Origin: Epinephelus fuscoguttatus
Taxonomy: Eukaryota > Chordata > Actinopteri > Perciformes > Serranidae
DNA: 64,000 nt
Direction of reading: 5' to 3'
NCBI RefSeq assembly: GCF_011397635.1
Contig: NC_064769.1
Span: 21,903,207-21,967,206, forward strand
In this document: one piece after another, positions 47,001 through 58,492 of the stretch
Layout of the letters: each line of letters opens with the position of its first letter
How positions within the stretch are numbered: position 1 is the first letter of the stretch
Program-made: the position numbers and the translations under genes
Notes under the pieces: generated by a model
Databases searched by the model: none
What the model saw: the letters and a program-made list of their open reading frames with translations, nothing else
What the model was told of the DNA's origin: nothing

Positions 47001-50000
47001 AGGCTCTTATTTTTTTCTGTTGTTGGTATTTTCAGTCTTAGTGTCGAGCAAGATAATGTCTTTTTCCACATTTTAAGAATATTTTTTCTGTATAAATATT
47101 TGGTTTCTCGTCATTTTTGTCCCTCCATCAGGTGACTCTGAGCTCACTCCCAGAGCAGCAAGCAATAGCACTTCAACGGCGGGCTCTGAGCCTACTAACA
47201 GATACCCAGCCCAGCTTTGTAGACGGCCTCATAAGCATCTACCAACTCAATACCCTGGATCCAGCCACACTCCGACTGAACATCGTGAGGCTGCAGGCTC
47301 TTCACTGCTACAAAGAGGTGAGTTCCTCATTTGACATTTACATCATTTTTTTAATGCCAGAAAGATTTCACACAAAAAAAATTGACACTGAATTACACTT
47401 TGTGTTTGTCACAGGCAGCAGTGCTCAGCATAAAGCTGAACTTACAGGAAGAAGTGAATATGGAGGAGGTGTGCCAAACGTTTCTTTATTCATAAACATT
47501 GAATACATAAGCATACTTAAAATGTGTTAGATCTGATCTTTGCAAAATGGCCTCATCAAAAGCTTTCAAAATCATCACCTACAATCTTCTCCTGCAGATA
47601 TGTGTACCACTGATCTTGCAGAATAAGTTGCCACTGGCAGAGTCCTTCGTCACAGGCCACAGTCATCTAGAACAACGACTGGTCACACTGCTCGACTCGT
47701 GGTGTCACCCCAGCTTCAGTGGTGAAGAGATAAGCAGGTATTGAACATATGTGAACATGTGGGAATGTACAGCAGTGTTTCCCCTATATTAAGTTAGCAG
47801 TGGTGGTCAGTGGCGTCTTAATGATAAGCACCACTGCTAAAGATCTCCCTATACACAATTAACTCACTTCTACTACTGTTATACTTTCTATGCTTTAAGC
47901 AATAAGTGTCAGGCAGGATCAAGAATTATAAAATTAACACCATCAACAGCAGATATTCCTTCTGTATAGTTTAAGGCTGATAAGAAAAGCCGATCAGATA
48001 ACATAAAACGTGCAAGACGATCTCTCTACATGCTGCTAAAATACCTTTACTGGTCTGTTGATTCTGACTAACTGTAGTTCATACTGAACATTCACTGTTA
48101 GCTCACCTACCTGTCCCAAATGCAGACACACCGTCTCTCTTTTCTCACTCGCCACACACACATACCACACTAAACGCTTCTGTAGATGCTGCAATACATT
48201 CGTCTGTTTTCTGACCGTGTTTACAATTAGCTTTGTTTTGTCCTGTATTGTACCCACATGACCGACATGGCATCTTAATGCGTACCAGCTGTCATCTGCA
48301 TTTCTCCAGGATTTGAGTCGTTTTCTCTCTGCGACTGAAAATGCAGGGTTGGTTAGGGGAGACCGGTGTTAGAGTCACAACATTGGTAAAAACATTTCAA
48401 ATGATGCATCTGATTTGAGCATCATGATGTATAGGAGGCATTTTATTAAAAGTAAATTGACATCTACAACTGTGTACAAATGTGTCTTCTCATGTCAGCG
48501 GACACCCTGAATATCTTCAGGAAGTGCAAAAAAACTCATGCAATCCTAGGGGAATTACTGTACAGTATGTATGTAGGCATCAGTGTGCAGCTGTATGAAG
48601 TCATGTGGTTTTAACTGCATCTGTGTGTTTCCATAGGCAGTTCCCTCACTGCTCTTTGACCAAACAGTGCATGAGCCAGATCCACCCCAAGTTGCTCACC
48701 AAACATGTCTACAGACTCATGGAGAGGTTCAACATTGACCAAGGTGTGTAACCGGACACGTGCGTACATGTTCATGTATGGATGATCACCCAAAGGCAGA
48801 AATGATTGCAATCTCGTCTTTTTGACCCAGGACTGTGTCCCAATGCTCTACACAAGAGGAGGCTGGACTCTTTACGTTTCCTCATGTACAAGAGGTTTGT
48901 GGAGGTAGGTGATGCAGCAGGCTTTCTATTTCATTTAAGCATCGTAATCTTTACAAGGTATTCACATGCTACATTTTTTAATCTCCTTTGAATTAATGGC
49001 AGTGGCATTAATTTCAAGGTTGTGCTCTTCACTTTAAAAGCAGTGCATGGTCTGTCAGACTCTAATTACTTGGGAGGAATTTCCTGGATATTTCAAAATA
49101 TATGTAAAAGAGGAGTGGGGACTTGGCCTCTTGTGAATAAGTAATGTACGTATGAGAAGCAAGAGAAGACTTAAGAAATATTTTTAAACATTTAAGCGTT
49201 AAGACAAGCTTGGCACATAAATACTGCTATGAAACATGAATAGCCCATGGGTTTCGGCTCAAGTTAACTGACCACAAAATCGTCTAAAAATTAAATTAGA
49301 TGTGTTTGAATTTTGATACACTGATAAATGCTGTGTTTTTTAAACACCAAAGCAACACTAGAGGTATTTGTTTTATTAGGTTAGTGCAGTTTTATCATAG
49401 AAAAAATAAGGGAAGCAGAAGCATGTGTCTGAGAAGTATTTATTCAGATTGTTAAGTTTTTCTTCTCAGATCTCGTGTTGCCGTTTTAGTTACACATACG
49501 TCAACTTGAATCACTGATCAAAAGTCATAATCATGCGTGCTGTAGCCAATAAAAGCTTGTAAAAGATCTCAGTGGAGTTGATTTTTATGGTGTGATGGAT
49601 AGATTCAGTTCCTTAAAACATGAGCAGATGACGGCATTAGAGGTTTTCTAAAGAAATACTTTTAAGCCCAGACTTGTGGGTGCCAGAGAAAAACACTGAT
49701 TACTGTTAACATATTATTATATTATTATATTTATTCACCCAACTTTATCAATAAATAAATGCAGCAGGACCTTTCACAAAGGGTTCCAGTGGATTCTTAG
49801 AGGTCTTAAAGGGCACTGAATTCATTATTTTGTATAAAAAAAAAAAAAAAAAGTCTCATTTGGTATTAAAATGTCTTAATTCAATCTTTTAAATGTCTCA
49901 AAAGTACAAAGACCTGGGAGACAGGATTTTATGAATCTTTCTTTTCTGAGGCAGCATTGTAAAATCTTAAAATAATTGGCAGCATATATAATATGAGGGA

Positions 50001-53000
50001 ACCAACAACACTCATGTATTGTTTCTGGCCGGAATGCTCAGAGCAAAGGATCCACTGTCTGCTAGCTAGCTGTCACTGCACCCTGGACGATATCGGGAAG
50101 TGAAAATTCGACAGAAATTGGCTGTTTAATTCAGATTTTTGTGGCATGACTGAAACTGGAACAAGGCAGTGCATGAAAGGCTTGGTGTGTTTTATGCAAA
50201 AGGTTTTACAAGCCTTGCATACAGGGAATCAAAGCAGTGGAATCCCACATGCCAAGTGTTAAACGCGATCGCAATATGGACGAGGAAATATTGGAGTCAG
50301 ATTTCCCATTTATTTGTATTCTGTACTCTATTTTCTTTTAGAAAAGCATGACAGAGGAGAACTGGAGCGACCATGTACAGGTAGGTGTGTAGAGATACTA
50401 TACTGTCTTATTGTATTGGTATCAATAAGGTATTCGGGTTGTGTTTTTTAACTGCATGTATGTATAGTACGTTGTGGCAGATGACTCTGAGCTGCAGATC
50501 CTATTAGTGGAGATGTTGGTGAAGTACTGTGGTCTACAGAAAGCCTCTCAGTGGTCACTGAGATACAACATCCCCAGGAATCGACTTCCCTGTGGGGTAT
50601 GGGAAACTCAGCAGAGTCTACCGCCTGATCTACAGTGAGTTGGCCAAAATATGCATAAACATATCCTTTTATGCAACTTGCGGTATACACAGGCTGTGCT
50701 TGCTTTATATAAAGAGGCATAGCTGCAGCCTCAGAGTTTTTATCCCTGAGGTTCCATCCTGAGCATAGGTTTTATTCACTAAATACCCTGCTTACATATT
50801 GCATGTCACTCTTTTTCCTTTCTTTCATGTTTTCTGTCCACTCTCACTCTGCAATGGCTGTGTTGTGTTTTTCTTTTCTAACAAAAATACACACATTTGT
50901 CGCCTCTGCTTAGACAGATAGGTCTGAGTGGTTCAGCACAAGCTGAGGAGTGGATACCGTCTCAGTCTCACCGTCAGAAGTTCTACCAGGTGCCGCTCAC
51001 CAAGGACAAGGTTCATTTTGTGGACTCGCTGGAAACTCTTCAGAGATGTCGAAACATTGTGCTGAAGGTACAGAGAACTAAATGCTTGATTTAAAAAAGG
51101 TTTTGTGTCTCTAAATCAACCATTAATGAGAATATTTGTATCTAATGGGAAGGCAAATGTGGTTACTATTAAAAGTATTTAATATGAATCTTTTTTTATA
51201 GTTATTTTTACTGCTGTCTTGCTCACTCCTGTCTTTATCCTCTCTCAGGACGGTGGTATAGTAGGAGTTGACATGGAGTGGCAGCCCACATTTGGCTGCA
51301 TCTCAACTCAGAAAGTTGCCCTGATACAACTTGCAGTTTCGGACCAGGTTTTCTTATTAGACCTTTGTGCAAATGGATTCTGTCAACACCCAGACACTAT
51401 CAGTTTCATCAGGAGCTTGTTCTCTGACAGAAACATCCTTAAACTGGGTAAGAAACAGACTTGATGAAAGTTAAATCAAATTCGTTTTAGGCCTTTTGTC
51501 TATACTTCTGTCTCTTACATTTCTCCTTTGTTGCCGTTCAGGTTATGGTATGTCAGGGGATCTCAAGTGTCTCTTGGCCACCTGGCACCAGCTTTTAGAG
51601 GAGCCACTGCAGATGGAGGGGATGCTTGATCTTCTTAATATACACCAGAAGGTAACATTATCCTGTCATTCACATAACTTCATACAGACTACTTCTAAAT
51701 TTATTCATGCAGTTGGTCTTATGGTGACAATAGAAGAGACACTGTTAGAGCATCAGGCCTCTTTAAAGCTGTAGTTGGCAACTTTTATGATAAATAACTA
51801 ATCTGATATTTGCTAATATATTTGCACAAAATGAGACAGACCATCTGTGAAAAAATGGTGTTCCTCTGCCTACTCTTTTGTCTTGTCTTGGTTCTTATTT
51901 TTCAGCTAAACAGTACACTAAAATATGTTTCTTGATTCATATGATTGATCGGTGTTGCCTAGTTGAGTAGTTGTGATTGACATGAATGGCTGCTGTGTTA
52001 GAGACTCCTCGACTCTGATTTATTGTTTTCGGTGTGACAGATTCTAGTGAATGCTATTCAGGGTTCCTATGGTCATGGAAAACTAAAAATCTTTGAAAGT
52101 TTTGGAAAAGTCATGACATGTTTTTGGTGTGTAATGAAATCATTACACTCATGAATAAGCTTCCATGTAATGTAACAATGGCAAATTTATTTTCTGTAGC
52201 TGTTGATGTAACGTTTCATTTACTATCACGTACGTTTCTCCATTTTCTCTCAGCATTCTGTCTCTCCCCTCATGTGTGCCAGTTAGCTGAAATTATATTT
52301 GAATGGAATTTGAATCCTGTGTCTTTGAAAAAATGCAAGAAAAAAAAACAAAAACTATTAAGGATCCTTGATAAGTCATGGAAAAGTTTTTTTTGTCCAG
52401 GAGAGTGAGCTTCAGGTAGTGACCAAATACAAAGCTGTAATGAGTTTCCTACGTGGGGTGGCTGGGCTCAGCCTTAGAGATAGGGTGAGGAGCTTCAACA
52501 TCCGGAGGGAGCTCGGAGTAGAGCCGCTGCTCCTTTGCATTGAAAGTGGCCAGTTAAGGTGGTCCGGACATCTAATCAGGATGCCTCCTGGTTGCTTCCT
52601 GTTAGAGGTGTTCCATGCATGTCCAACTGGTGGGAGGCCCCGGAGCAGACCCAGAGCACACTGGAGGGATTATATATCTTGTCTGGCCTGGGAATGCCTC
52701 GGAATCCCCCAGGAGGAGCTGGAAAGTGTTGCTGGGAAGAGGGATGTCTGGAGTGCTTTGCTCAGCCTGCTGCCCCCACAACTTGGCCCTGGATAAGTGG
52801 TTGAAAATGGATGGATGGATGAATTGATGGATGGATGAAAAGTCTGTGGGAACCTTGGCTATAAGAAGCAGTCGGACTGTAGCTTCACTTAGTAGAAATG
52901 TGATCCTTTACTAAATCCACGTTTTGATTTGTTAAGTTACATCAGTATCACACTTATCTCACATACATTTTCAAGACAGCAAAAATGGCTTTATGTTACT

Positions 53001-55571
53001 ATTTTCTGTTTATTTTCAGTTTATTATAACTGTTTCATTGCATGGTCATAACTCAGGTACGCACTGCAGCTGTGGCCCAGCAGTTTGCCTGAGACATATG
53101 TAGCGAAGCTCGCAGTGTCTTAGGTGGACAGGAATGTGGAAATGGCAACATGGGTCTGTAAGTGATGAGGCTGCTTCACCATCTGCTGGAGTAGGCTGCA
53201 TGTTGCAGGATGTCAGGAATCCAAGAAATGAAAATTGCAAGGAATGTCTAGTTCAATAAGGAAGTTGTGGCAGAATGTTAAATGAGAAGGACTGTTTAAA
53301 TTTCAAAAATGTATTACCTGGAGCCTTGTATTGTCATAATTTCTAGATAATTTTAAATTGATAAAGTTGCTTATTACAACCATGAAAGCAGGTCTTAAGT
53401 GGAGGAACATTTAAAACAGGACCATGCTGTTTAATTTTCTCTGTTATGTCTGTTACGTTTTTACAGATCCAGCGTCGAAAGGTCAACAGGACACAAAATG
53501 GACCTAAAGAGGTGCTGGTAGGAGAGGACTCTGCAGAGAAGGGTCTCAGTCTGCTGGTACAACAGGTCCTTGGAAGGCCCCTCGACAAGACAGAGCAGAT
53601 GTCCAACTGGGAGAAACGGCCACTGCGCATCAGCCAAATTAGATATGCAGGTAAGGTGTTAGGGAGACAGGGAGACAGATATTTGCTGTTTTATTTACTA
53701 TAGAATATCACAGGTTATTGTCTTATCCCTGGCCAAATTGCAAACCAATAACTTTATCCCCTCTCTCTTATGTTTCTTAACCTCCGTCTAGTGGCAGATG
53801 CCCACTGTTTGCTGGATGTGTTCTCTGTCCTCTCCAGCAACCCAGTATACTTCGGGCTGCCAGCTGACTTGCGCAGCTTCTCGTCAAGCCAGTCAGAGAA
53901 AAGTGGAGACGAGAAGCAGAAGGAGAAACAAGCCAAGCAGATGAAACAGGCCCATGGCAACGAGGTCAGGAGTCAATTACTATTTTTCCAGCCGTTGCTC
54001 TTGTTGATTTGTTTAGTGATTTTTGGAAGGTTTCACTTAATACCAAATGCCTTAAGGTCTAGGATGTGAAGACAAATAAATCCATCGTGGACGTTTAGAC
54101 TTTTAGACACAGATTGGTTGGAATCAAGAGGGGGAAAATTTAATTAATGAGACTGTGGAAGCCAGAATCCATTAACTACTTGACCTGCTCTTGACCCTGA
54201 CCTTGGCATCTTCGCGTTTGACTCTGAATGAGTGTAATATGTCTTCTCAGATTTTAATACATTTTCTGGAACTTTGTCATGAATAAACTAGGAACCAGAG
54301 GAAAAACAAGCAGGTAACTTTGTACGAGAAGGTATTTTTAATAAAAGCCACATAACTGCAACTCAAAGAGGACAGTGTATATGAGATTTGTCCTTTTATT
54401 TGCCAAATTTTTGAGAATTTAAGAGCTTTGAGCTTCCATGTGACACGATAAATACAGAGAAATTACAAAAACCTGGGTTTGAGCATCCATCCTGCAGGGA
54501 GGGGACAATATGTGTTTGACCAAGACACTTCAGCAGTTCCTACCAGCTCCAGGGGTGCAGTTGTAAAGCTCACCCCCGTGCTTTGACCTCACTGCGCTGC
54601 GGTGCAAGTGAAAAGAAAATCCCCCTGTGGGGATCAATTAAGTATCACATTATTGTCTCTGTCCATTTAGGAATGTCAGGGGGCTCAAAGGGTCAGTCCC
54701 CCTCGCTCCGACACAGAGAAAGGCCTCCTGTGTGGCGAGAAGCCCTCAGAAGACAGCCCCCCGATGCCCCCCCAGCAGTTGCGGGTGGTGTGTGACAACA
54801 TGCTGCAGGGACTCGGAAGGTACCTGCGCTGTTTAGGAGTCGATGTGATCATGTTGGAGAACACTGATGATCACAGAAGAGCAGCAAAGGTCAGTTAGCT
54901 GAAGACACACACAATATTGGTCAATGTATATAATAAAAAATTGCCTGTTTTCAGCATTTTGACGTTTGCTTTACGCAGGGGTGTTTGTAGGATTCAAGGA
55001 CATTCAGGCTTGTCCCTGACCTCTGTATGGGTGTCTGGGAGATCCTCCCCGGCACTCTTTTTTATGTAAACAAAATCTGTTTAGATTTTTTGATACACTC
55101 TGGCACCTTATTTACATTAAAAGTACAAAAAAAAATCCCAGTGTTAATCAATTTTCACGGACCATAAATTGAGTATCGCTGTTTTGCATATTATAGATAA
55201 CCAATAATAACATCACTGCATTCAAGAGTTTATTGTTTCGTTCTGGTGTGTGTGTTTGTTGTGTGTCAGTTAGCACAAGCTGAAGGCCGTGTCATACTCA
55301 CATGTGGACAACCGTTCCAAAGTGTAAGTACGAACTAATGTGAACTCATGAACAAATCCGCAAGTGTGGTTACATTTGCATGTTCGTGTTTGCTCCATGT
55401 TTGCTTGTATACTCATGTTGCCTCTGTCTCCCCACATAGTTGCGGTCCCAGGTAGGCGAGGGTCGTTGTCTGTCCCTGGACTGTTCAGAAAAGGCCAGAG
55501 ACCAGGCTGTTCGGGTCCTCCGACACTTCAACATCCAGCTCACCCCCAGCGATATATTCAGCCGCTGCCAG
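41006..55571 (+). CDS. exd3: exonuclease mut-7 homolog (EXD3), 3' partial
   Basis: Eighteen exons join in one frame of 749 codons: 41006-41033, 45535-45599, 46465-46626, 47132-47317, 47415-47468, 47598-47737, 48637-48743, 48831-48904, 50342-50380, 50468-50634, 50914-51067, 51249-51447, 51542-51651, 53467-53650, 53792-53964, 54671-54889, 55270-55323, 55440-55571. EXD3 is a predicted 3'-5' RNA exonuclease related to nematode MUT-7. An alpha-helical N-terminal region (about 1-390) precedes the DEDDy nuclease: Exo I D400-M-E402, Exo II D465 (GYGMSGDL), Exo III Y555-x3-D559 (YAVAD). All catalytic residues are present. A lysine-rich linker (about 580-610) leads to the Mut7-C domain from about 652 (VVCDNMLQGLGRYLRCLG). 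The final zinc-knuckle exon(s) were not found before 64000. The 10-codon first exon is inferred from phase and ATG. Confidence 0.88.
41068..41395. repeat. dispersed repeat ('actttattaacctccaagggg' type)
   Basis: This block starts agatatactttattaacctc, continues 'ctctgttgtcat', and ends 'ggctgagctactgttgcccc', a layout seen in fish LINE/SINE 3' ends. It lies in exd3 intron 1. Confidence 0.5.
41396..45534. other. exd3: exd3 intron 1 (most of it), no gene seen
   Basis: The long first intron has short frames on both strands without domains. The 44540-44870 stretch is purine-rich and produces overlapping minus-strand frames. A GT run lies just before the next exon (45510-45524). Confidence 0.5.
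41833..42507. mobile_element. possible hAT-type element
   Basis: The left side gtgggcaatatatcaat and the right side gtgatatagcccaaaaatat, then ggccatatcacagagccct, resemble the ends of fish hAT elements of the 'agggctgtgcgatatggcc' type. Ends are diverged and no clean target duplication is seen. Confidence 0.35.
46157..46440 (+). repeat. dispersed repeat in exd3 intron, copy 1
   Basis: It begins cagggttcctgcgcatcct. It contains ggatccactgtctgctagct followed by agctgtcactgcaccctgga, which recurs at 49980-50190 in the same orientation. It ends a few tens of bases before exon 46465-46626. Confidence 0.65.
46655..46915. mobile_element. partial MITE of the 10602-11034 family
   Basis: It starts aaaggtctagtgtgtaggat with tttagtggtatctagtgg, which matches the inverted right end of the 10602 element. 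The opposite terminal repeat was not found. Confidence 0.5.
48905..50341. other. exd3: exd3 intron, repeat-bearing
   Basis: No coding sequence is seen. An A17-type run occurs near 49838. Copy 2 of the 46157 repeat occupies its 3' end. Confidence 0.55.
49980..50190 (+). repeat. dispersed repeat in exd3 intron, copy 2
   Basis: It matches 46245-46440: ggaaccaacaacactcatg, ggatccactgtctgctagct, 'agctgtcactgcaccctggacga' and tttgtggcatgactgaaac. It lies about 150 bp before the 39-bp exon. Confidence 0.65.
52062..52855. mobile_element. CAGGGTTCC-type element split by a LINE insertion
   Basis: The left end cagggttcctatggtcatgg and the right end tctgtgggaaccttg form a short inverted pair (CAGGGTTCC/GGAACCTTG). 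The interior repeats gtcatggaaaagt. At about 52414 it is interrupted by LINE 3' sequence that ends in (ATGG)n, after which the right end resumes with aaaagtctgtgg. Confidence 0.5.
52414..52830 (+). pseudogene. LINE ORF2 C-terminal fragment
   Basis: The frame ending at 52794-52796 reads GVAGLSLRDRVRSFNIRREL, then GQLRWSGHLIRMPPG, RPRSRPRAHWRDY and SALLSLLPPQLGPG. This is the familiar C-terminus of a fish non-LTR retrotransposon polyprotein. It is followed by a (GGAT/ATGG)n tail. Only the last ~120 codons are present, as usual for 5'-truncated copies. Related remnants lie at 2912-3120 and 56800-56935. Confidence 0.75.
54925..55190. repeat. dispersed repeat related to 29050-29490
   Basis: It shares aattgcctgtttt, 'gcaggggtgtttgtaggatt', 'gatcctccccggcact', 'acactctggc' and ttgagtatcgctg with the block between the ambp genes. 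Intronic in exd3. Confidence 0.55.
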
Positions 55572-57857
55572 GTAAGGAAATGGACACTGGTTCTGAATGT
55601 ATTTTTGAAATCAACTGTGTATGAACTTCAGCATCAGCTGAGTTCTGTGTGGTTGTACAAATTAAAATAATGCCAGTGCTTATCAGTACACACAGATGAG
55701 AGAACAGTGAGCATGTAGAGTCGTATAGTCACCAACAGCAGTCTAAGACAAAACAATACATTCATAAAATTAAACAATAACAACCATCTATCGTTTCACA
55801 TACAGTACAGTAAATGCATTTCTGTCTGGGCATTTAGCTGATGCATTTATACAGAACAGCGTTCATGAGAAAAGGAAAAGACTTGAGTTCCTTAATCGCG
55901 TATGAAGCAATATAAATAGCAGTGCAATATTTCTCTGGTTTTATAACACAGCTGAACTGGTTCCTGAATTCTGAGGAAAAAAGATTGTGGTGGCTGTGGT
56001 GTTTTGTGTAATACTTAGAAAGGGGAAGAAATAAATTTATGTGATAAGGGGAAATGGAGAAGAGGGGCTTTGAAAAAAACCCTTCATTTTACTTTCGTGA
56101 GAAAATGTAAGTAATGTGTGTATTGTACTGGATTGTTGTGGTGATAGTGACCAAAATAAAGAGATTGCAGATACAAGCAGCCAAATCAGGCTAACCTTTA
56201 CTGACAGGATGGAAAAAGAGCGTGAAGTTGAAAATGCTTAACTTTCACCACGTCCAATAGATTCTGGCGTATTCAAATCCGAAAAACAGAGACTGTTGAA
56301 AACGCTGCTCACTCTGTTTTGGCTTCAGCACTCTGGGATTGCATTTTAGTCTGGATGGCTGGTAACAAAGACTTTTGAAAAAGATGACAGAGACACATAT
56401 GTTCGTTTCCCAAACAAAGCATTATAGCAAGATGTACATATCTTTTGTGATTTCCACCTTTCTTGTGTGGACACTCTGTTCCCATTGCCAAGGCTTCCTC
56501 TTGCAATGGATAATGCCCCCAGTACCACTGTTAATATGCAATGACTCCTAATCTGTTTTGCCCTGCCTTGACCACCTTAAAAACTCATGTCTTACTTTTA
56601 CTAAGTCTTACTTTTCGCCATTGCTGCTCTTCCTCCATAGAATTTCTCTAACTAAGCATCCAACTGCAGAGTAGGCAATCTGCTTCCTGTTTACACCCAG
56701 CATGTGCATTCAGTTTTCGGGGGTGTTAGGATGGATGGAGATCATTTGGAGATATAAAGCTGTTTTAAAATGAATAGCCTTGAAAGGAGTGTATATCCCA
56801 TATGGCCTTAGACTGCTCGGGGACCCCAGGAGTAACTGGAGGATGTGGCTGATTAGAAAGACGTCTGGGTTACGTTGTTTAGGCTGCTGCCACCACAACC
56901 TGGGTGGAAAAAGAGGGGATAAGAAAATGAAAAATGTTGGGGATCTTATTCAGTGGGAAGAGTTAAACAAGAGGTCATTCTCTATCACAACCACGAGGGA
57001 TCCATGAAGGAAGGGAGTTGAACCTGGAGGAAAAATTAAGTCTTTCAGTACCACTATTTTCTTTCCTCAATTTCAGAAACAATGCTGACTTATGTACAGA
57101 TTATACTACTTGATCTTGTTTGTGGGGCTTGAAAAAAAAAGTTTGTTTGTTAGCCAGTCATTGTCGGATTTACGGTACCTGACCTGCAGATATCTCCATG
57201 GGTGGCTGTTTATGGAAACCTGTGTGAGCTGCGACGGCTCTATTTGTGTTGCCTGTGCTGCCAGTTGCGATTGTGAGAGGCGTCTTTGTAGGACAGTTTC
57301 TAAACTTGGGTGTTCTGGTCTGCTCCTAGTAGGAGGCCCCAAATGTGTCAAGATACACCACTGGGTGCGTTTGACTCAGCTCAAAAATGTTTAAAAAACC
57401 TGGACCACCTTGATGCTACCTCCTGATGATGACACAAACACACACACAGGCCAAATGGTCGTCAGCCTGACTCGTCTATTTACTGGTCACTCCTGACGTC
57501 ACTTAAAGGAAGGCCAAATGTGACTTTAGTGTTACACACCACCAGTAACAGCTCTGCCTCGCATCGCTCCCATCATTCAGATGGCAAACCTGGGAAAACT
57601 TTTGTCCTACAATCTCAACCAGGTTGTGGCTATTTCTCCCTAATTTAAAATCTGTTTTAAAATGAATAAATGGAAATGACAGCTACCTGAAAAGCACCTA
57701 CCTTTGCCCTTTTAATTAATCCTTGATAATTTGCTGGCATTTAATTTTTGAAGAACTGAAGAAGAACCGACCACCAATAATAAAAAATGAGTGTATACAA
57801 GCACCTCACCTTAACGACCCAGGTTGTATGATACGATATAAAGTGCATATTAAAATT

Positions 57858-57906
<49 letters not shown>

Positions 57907-58127
57907 GGAGAGAGTTTCACCCAGGGGCTTGCTCCGTGGCCCACCCAGGCGAAGTTAACCCCTTTGTTATCTGATTGTAAAGCTCTCTGATTAGCAATGG
58001 ATGGGTTAGTTTCTCTGCTTTTGTCTCTCTGTGTTTCTCTCTCATGCGCATACACCATTGATGAATGTCATGAAGAAAGAGAAGTAAAAAAAAAAAAAAG
58101 AACACAGAAGAGGAGATTAACCACAGA

Positions 58128-58176
<49 letters not shown>

Positions 58177-58490
58177 TGATTGTGCAGGGAAAGGGTTAAT
58201 GTTTGTCTCTGTGTATCAATAGGCCCAACAGAGATTTTTAGAGGCATCGGAATGTGTGTCCTCTGTGGAGACCCCAAGAGGGAATGGGAGATGGAGAAGG
58301 GCCTCATCTGTATGTGTGTCCTTGTCTGCATACTTGTGTGTACTTATAAACAATGAAGTGGTGAAAACACTGCGGTGTATATGAATCAGTCAGTGATTCA
58401 ACCTTTATTGATGGTGTTTGATGGATTTCTCTGCGACTGAATTTTCATCAGTCTGGCTTTAAAAGAATCCAACTCCAGAAAACTAAGAGT
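55572..58490. other. exd3: probable exd3 intron, no coding exon found
   Basis: It begins at a consensus donor (CAG|gtaagg) after the Mut7-C exon. I searched for the expected cysteine-rich C-terminal exon and saw none. Two GT microsatellites (57861-57904 and 58131-58173) lie about 230 bp apart. Confidence 0.5.
56800..56935 (+). mobile_element. LINE 3'-end remnant
   Basis: The segments atatggccttagactgctcg, gaccccaggagtaactgg, aggatgtggctga, aagacgtctgggttacg and 'aggctgctgccaccacaacctgg' follow the same order as the LINE C-terminus at 52690-52795, with the frame destroyed. Confidence 0.5.
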
Positions 58491-58492
58491 TG

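Larger units (their letters stand above)
51652..53466. other. exd3: exd3 intron with nested repeats
   Basis: This intron separates Exo II and Exo III coding exons. It carries the composite element at 52062-52855; the rest shows no gene. Confidence 0.55.
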
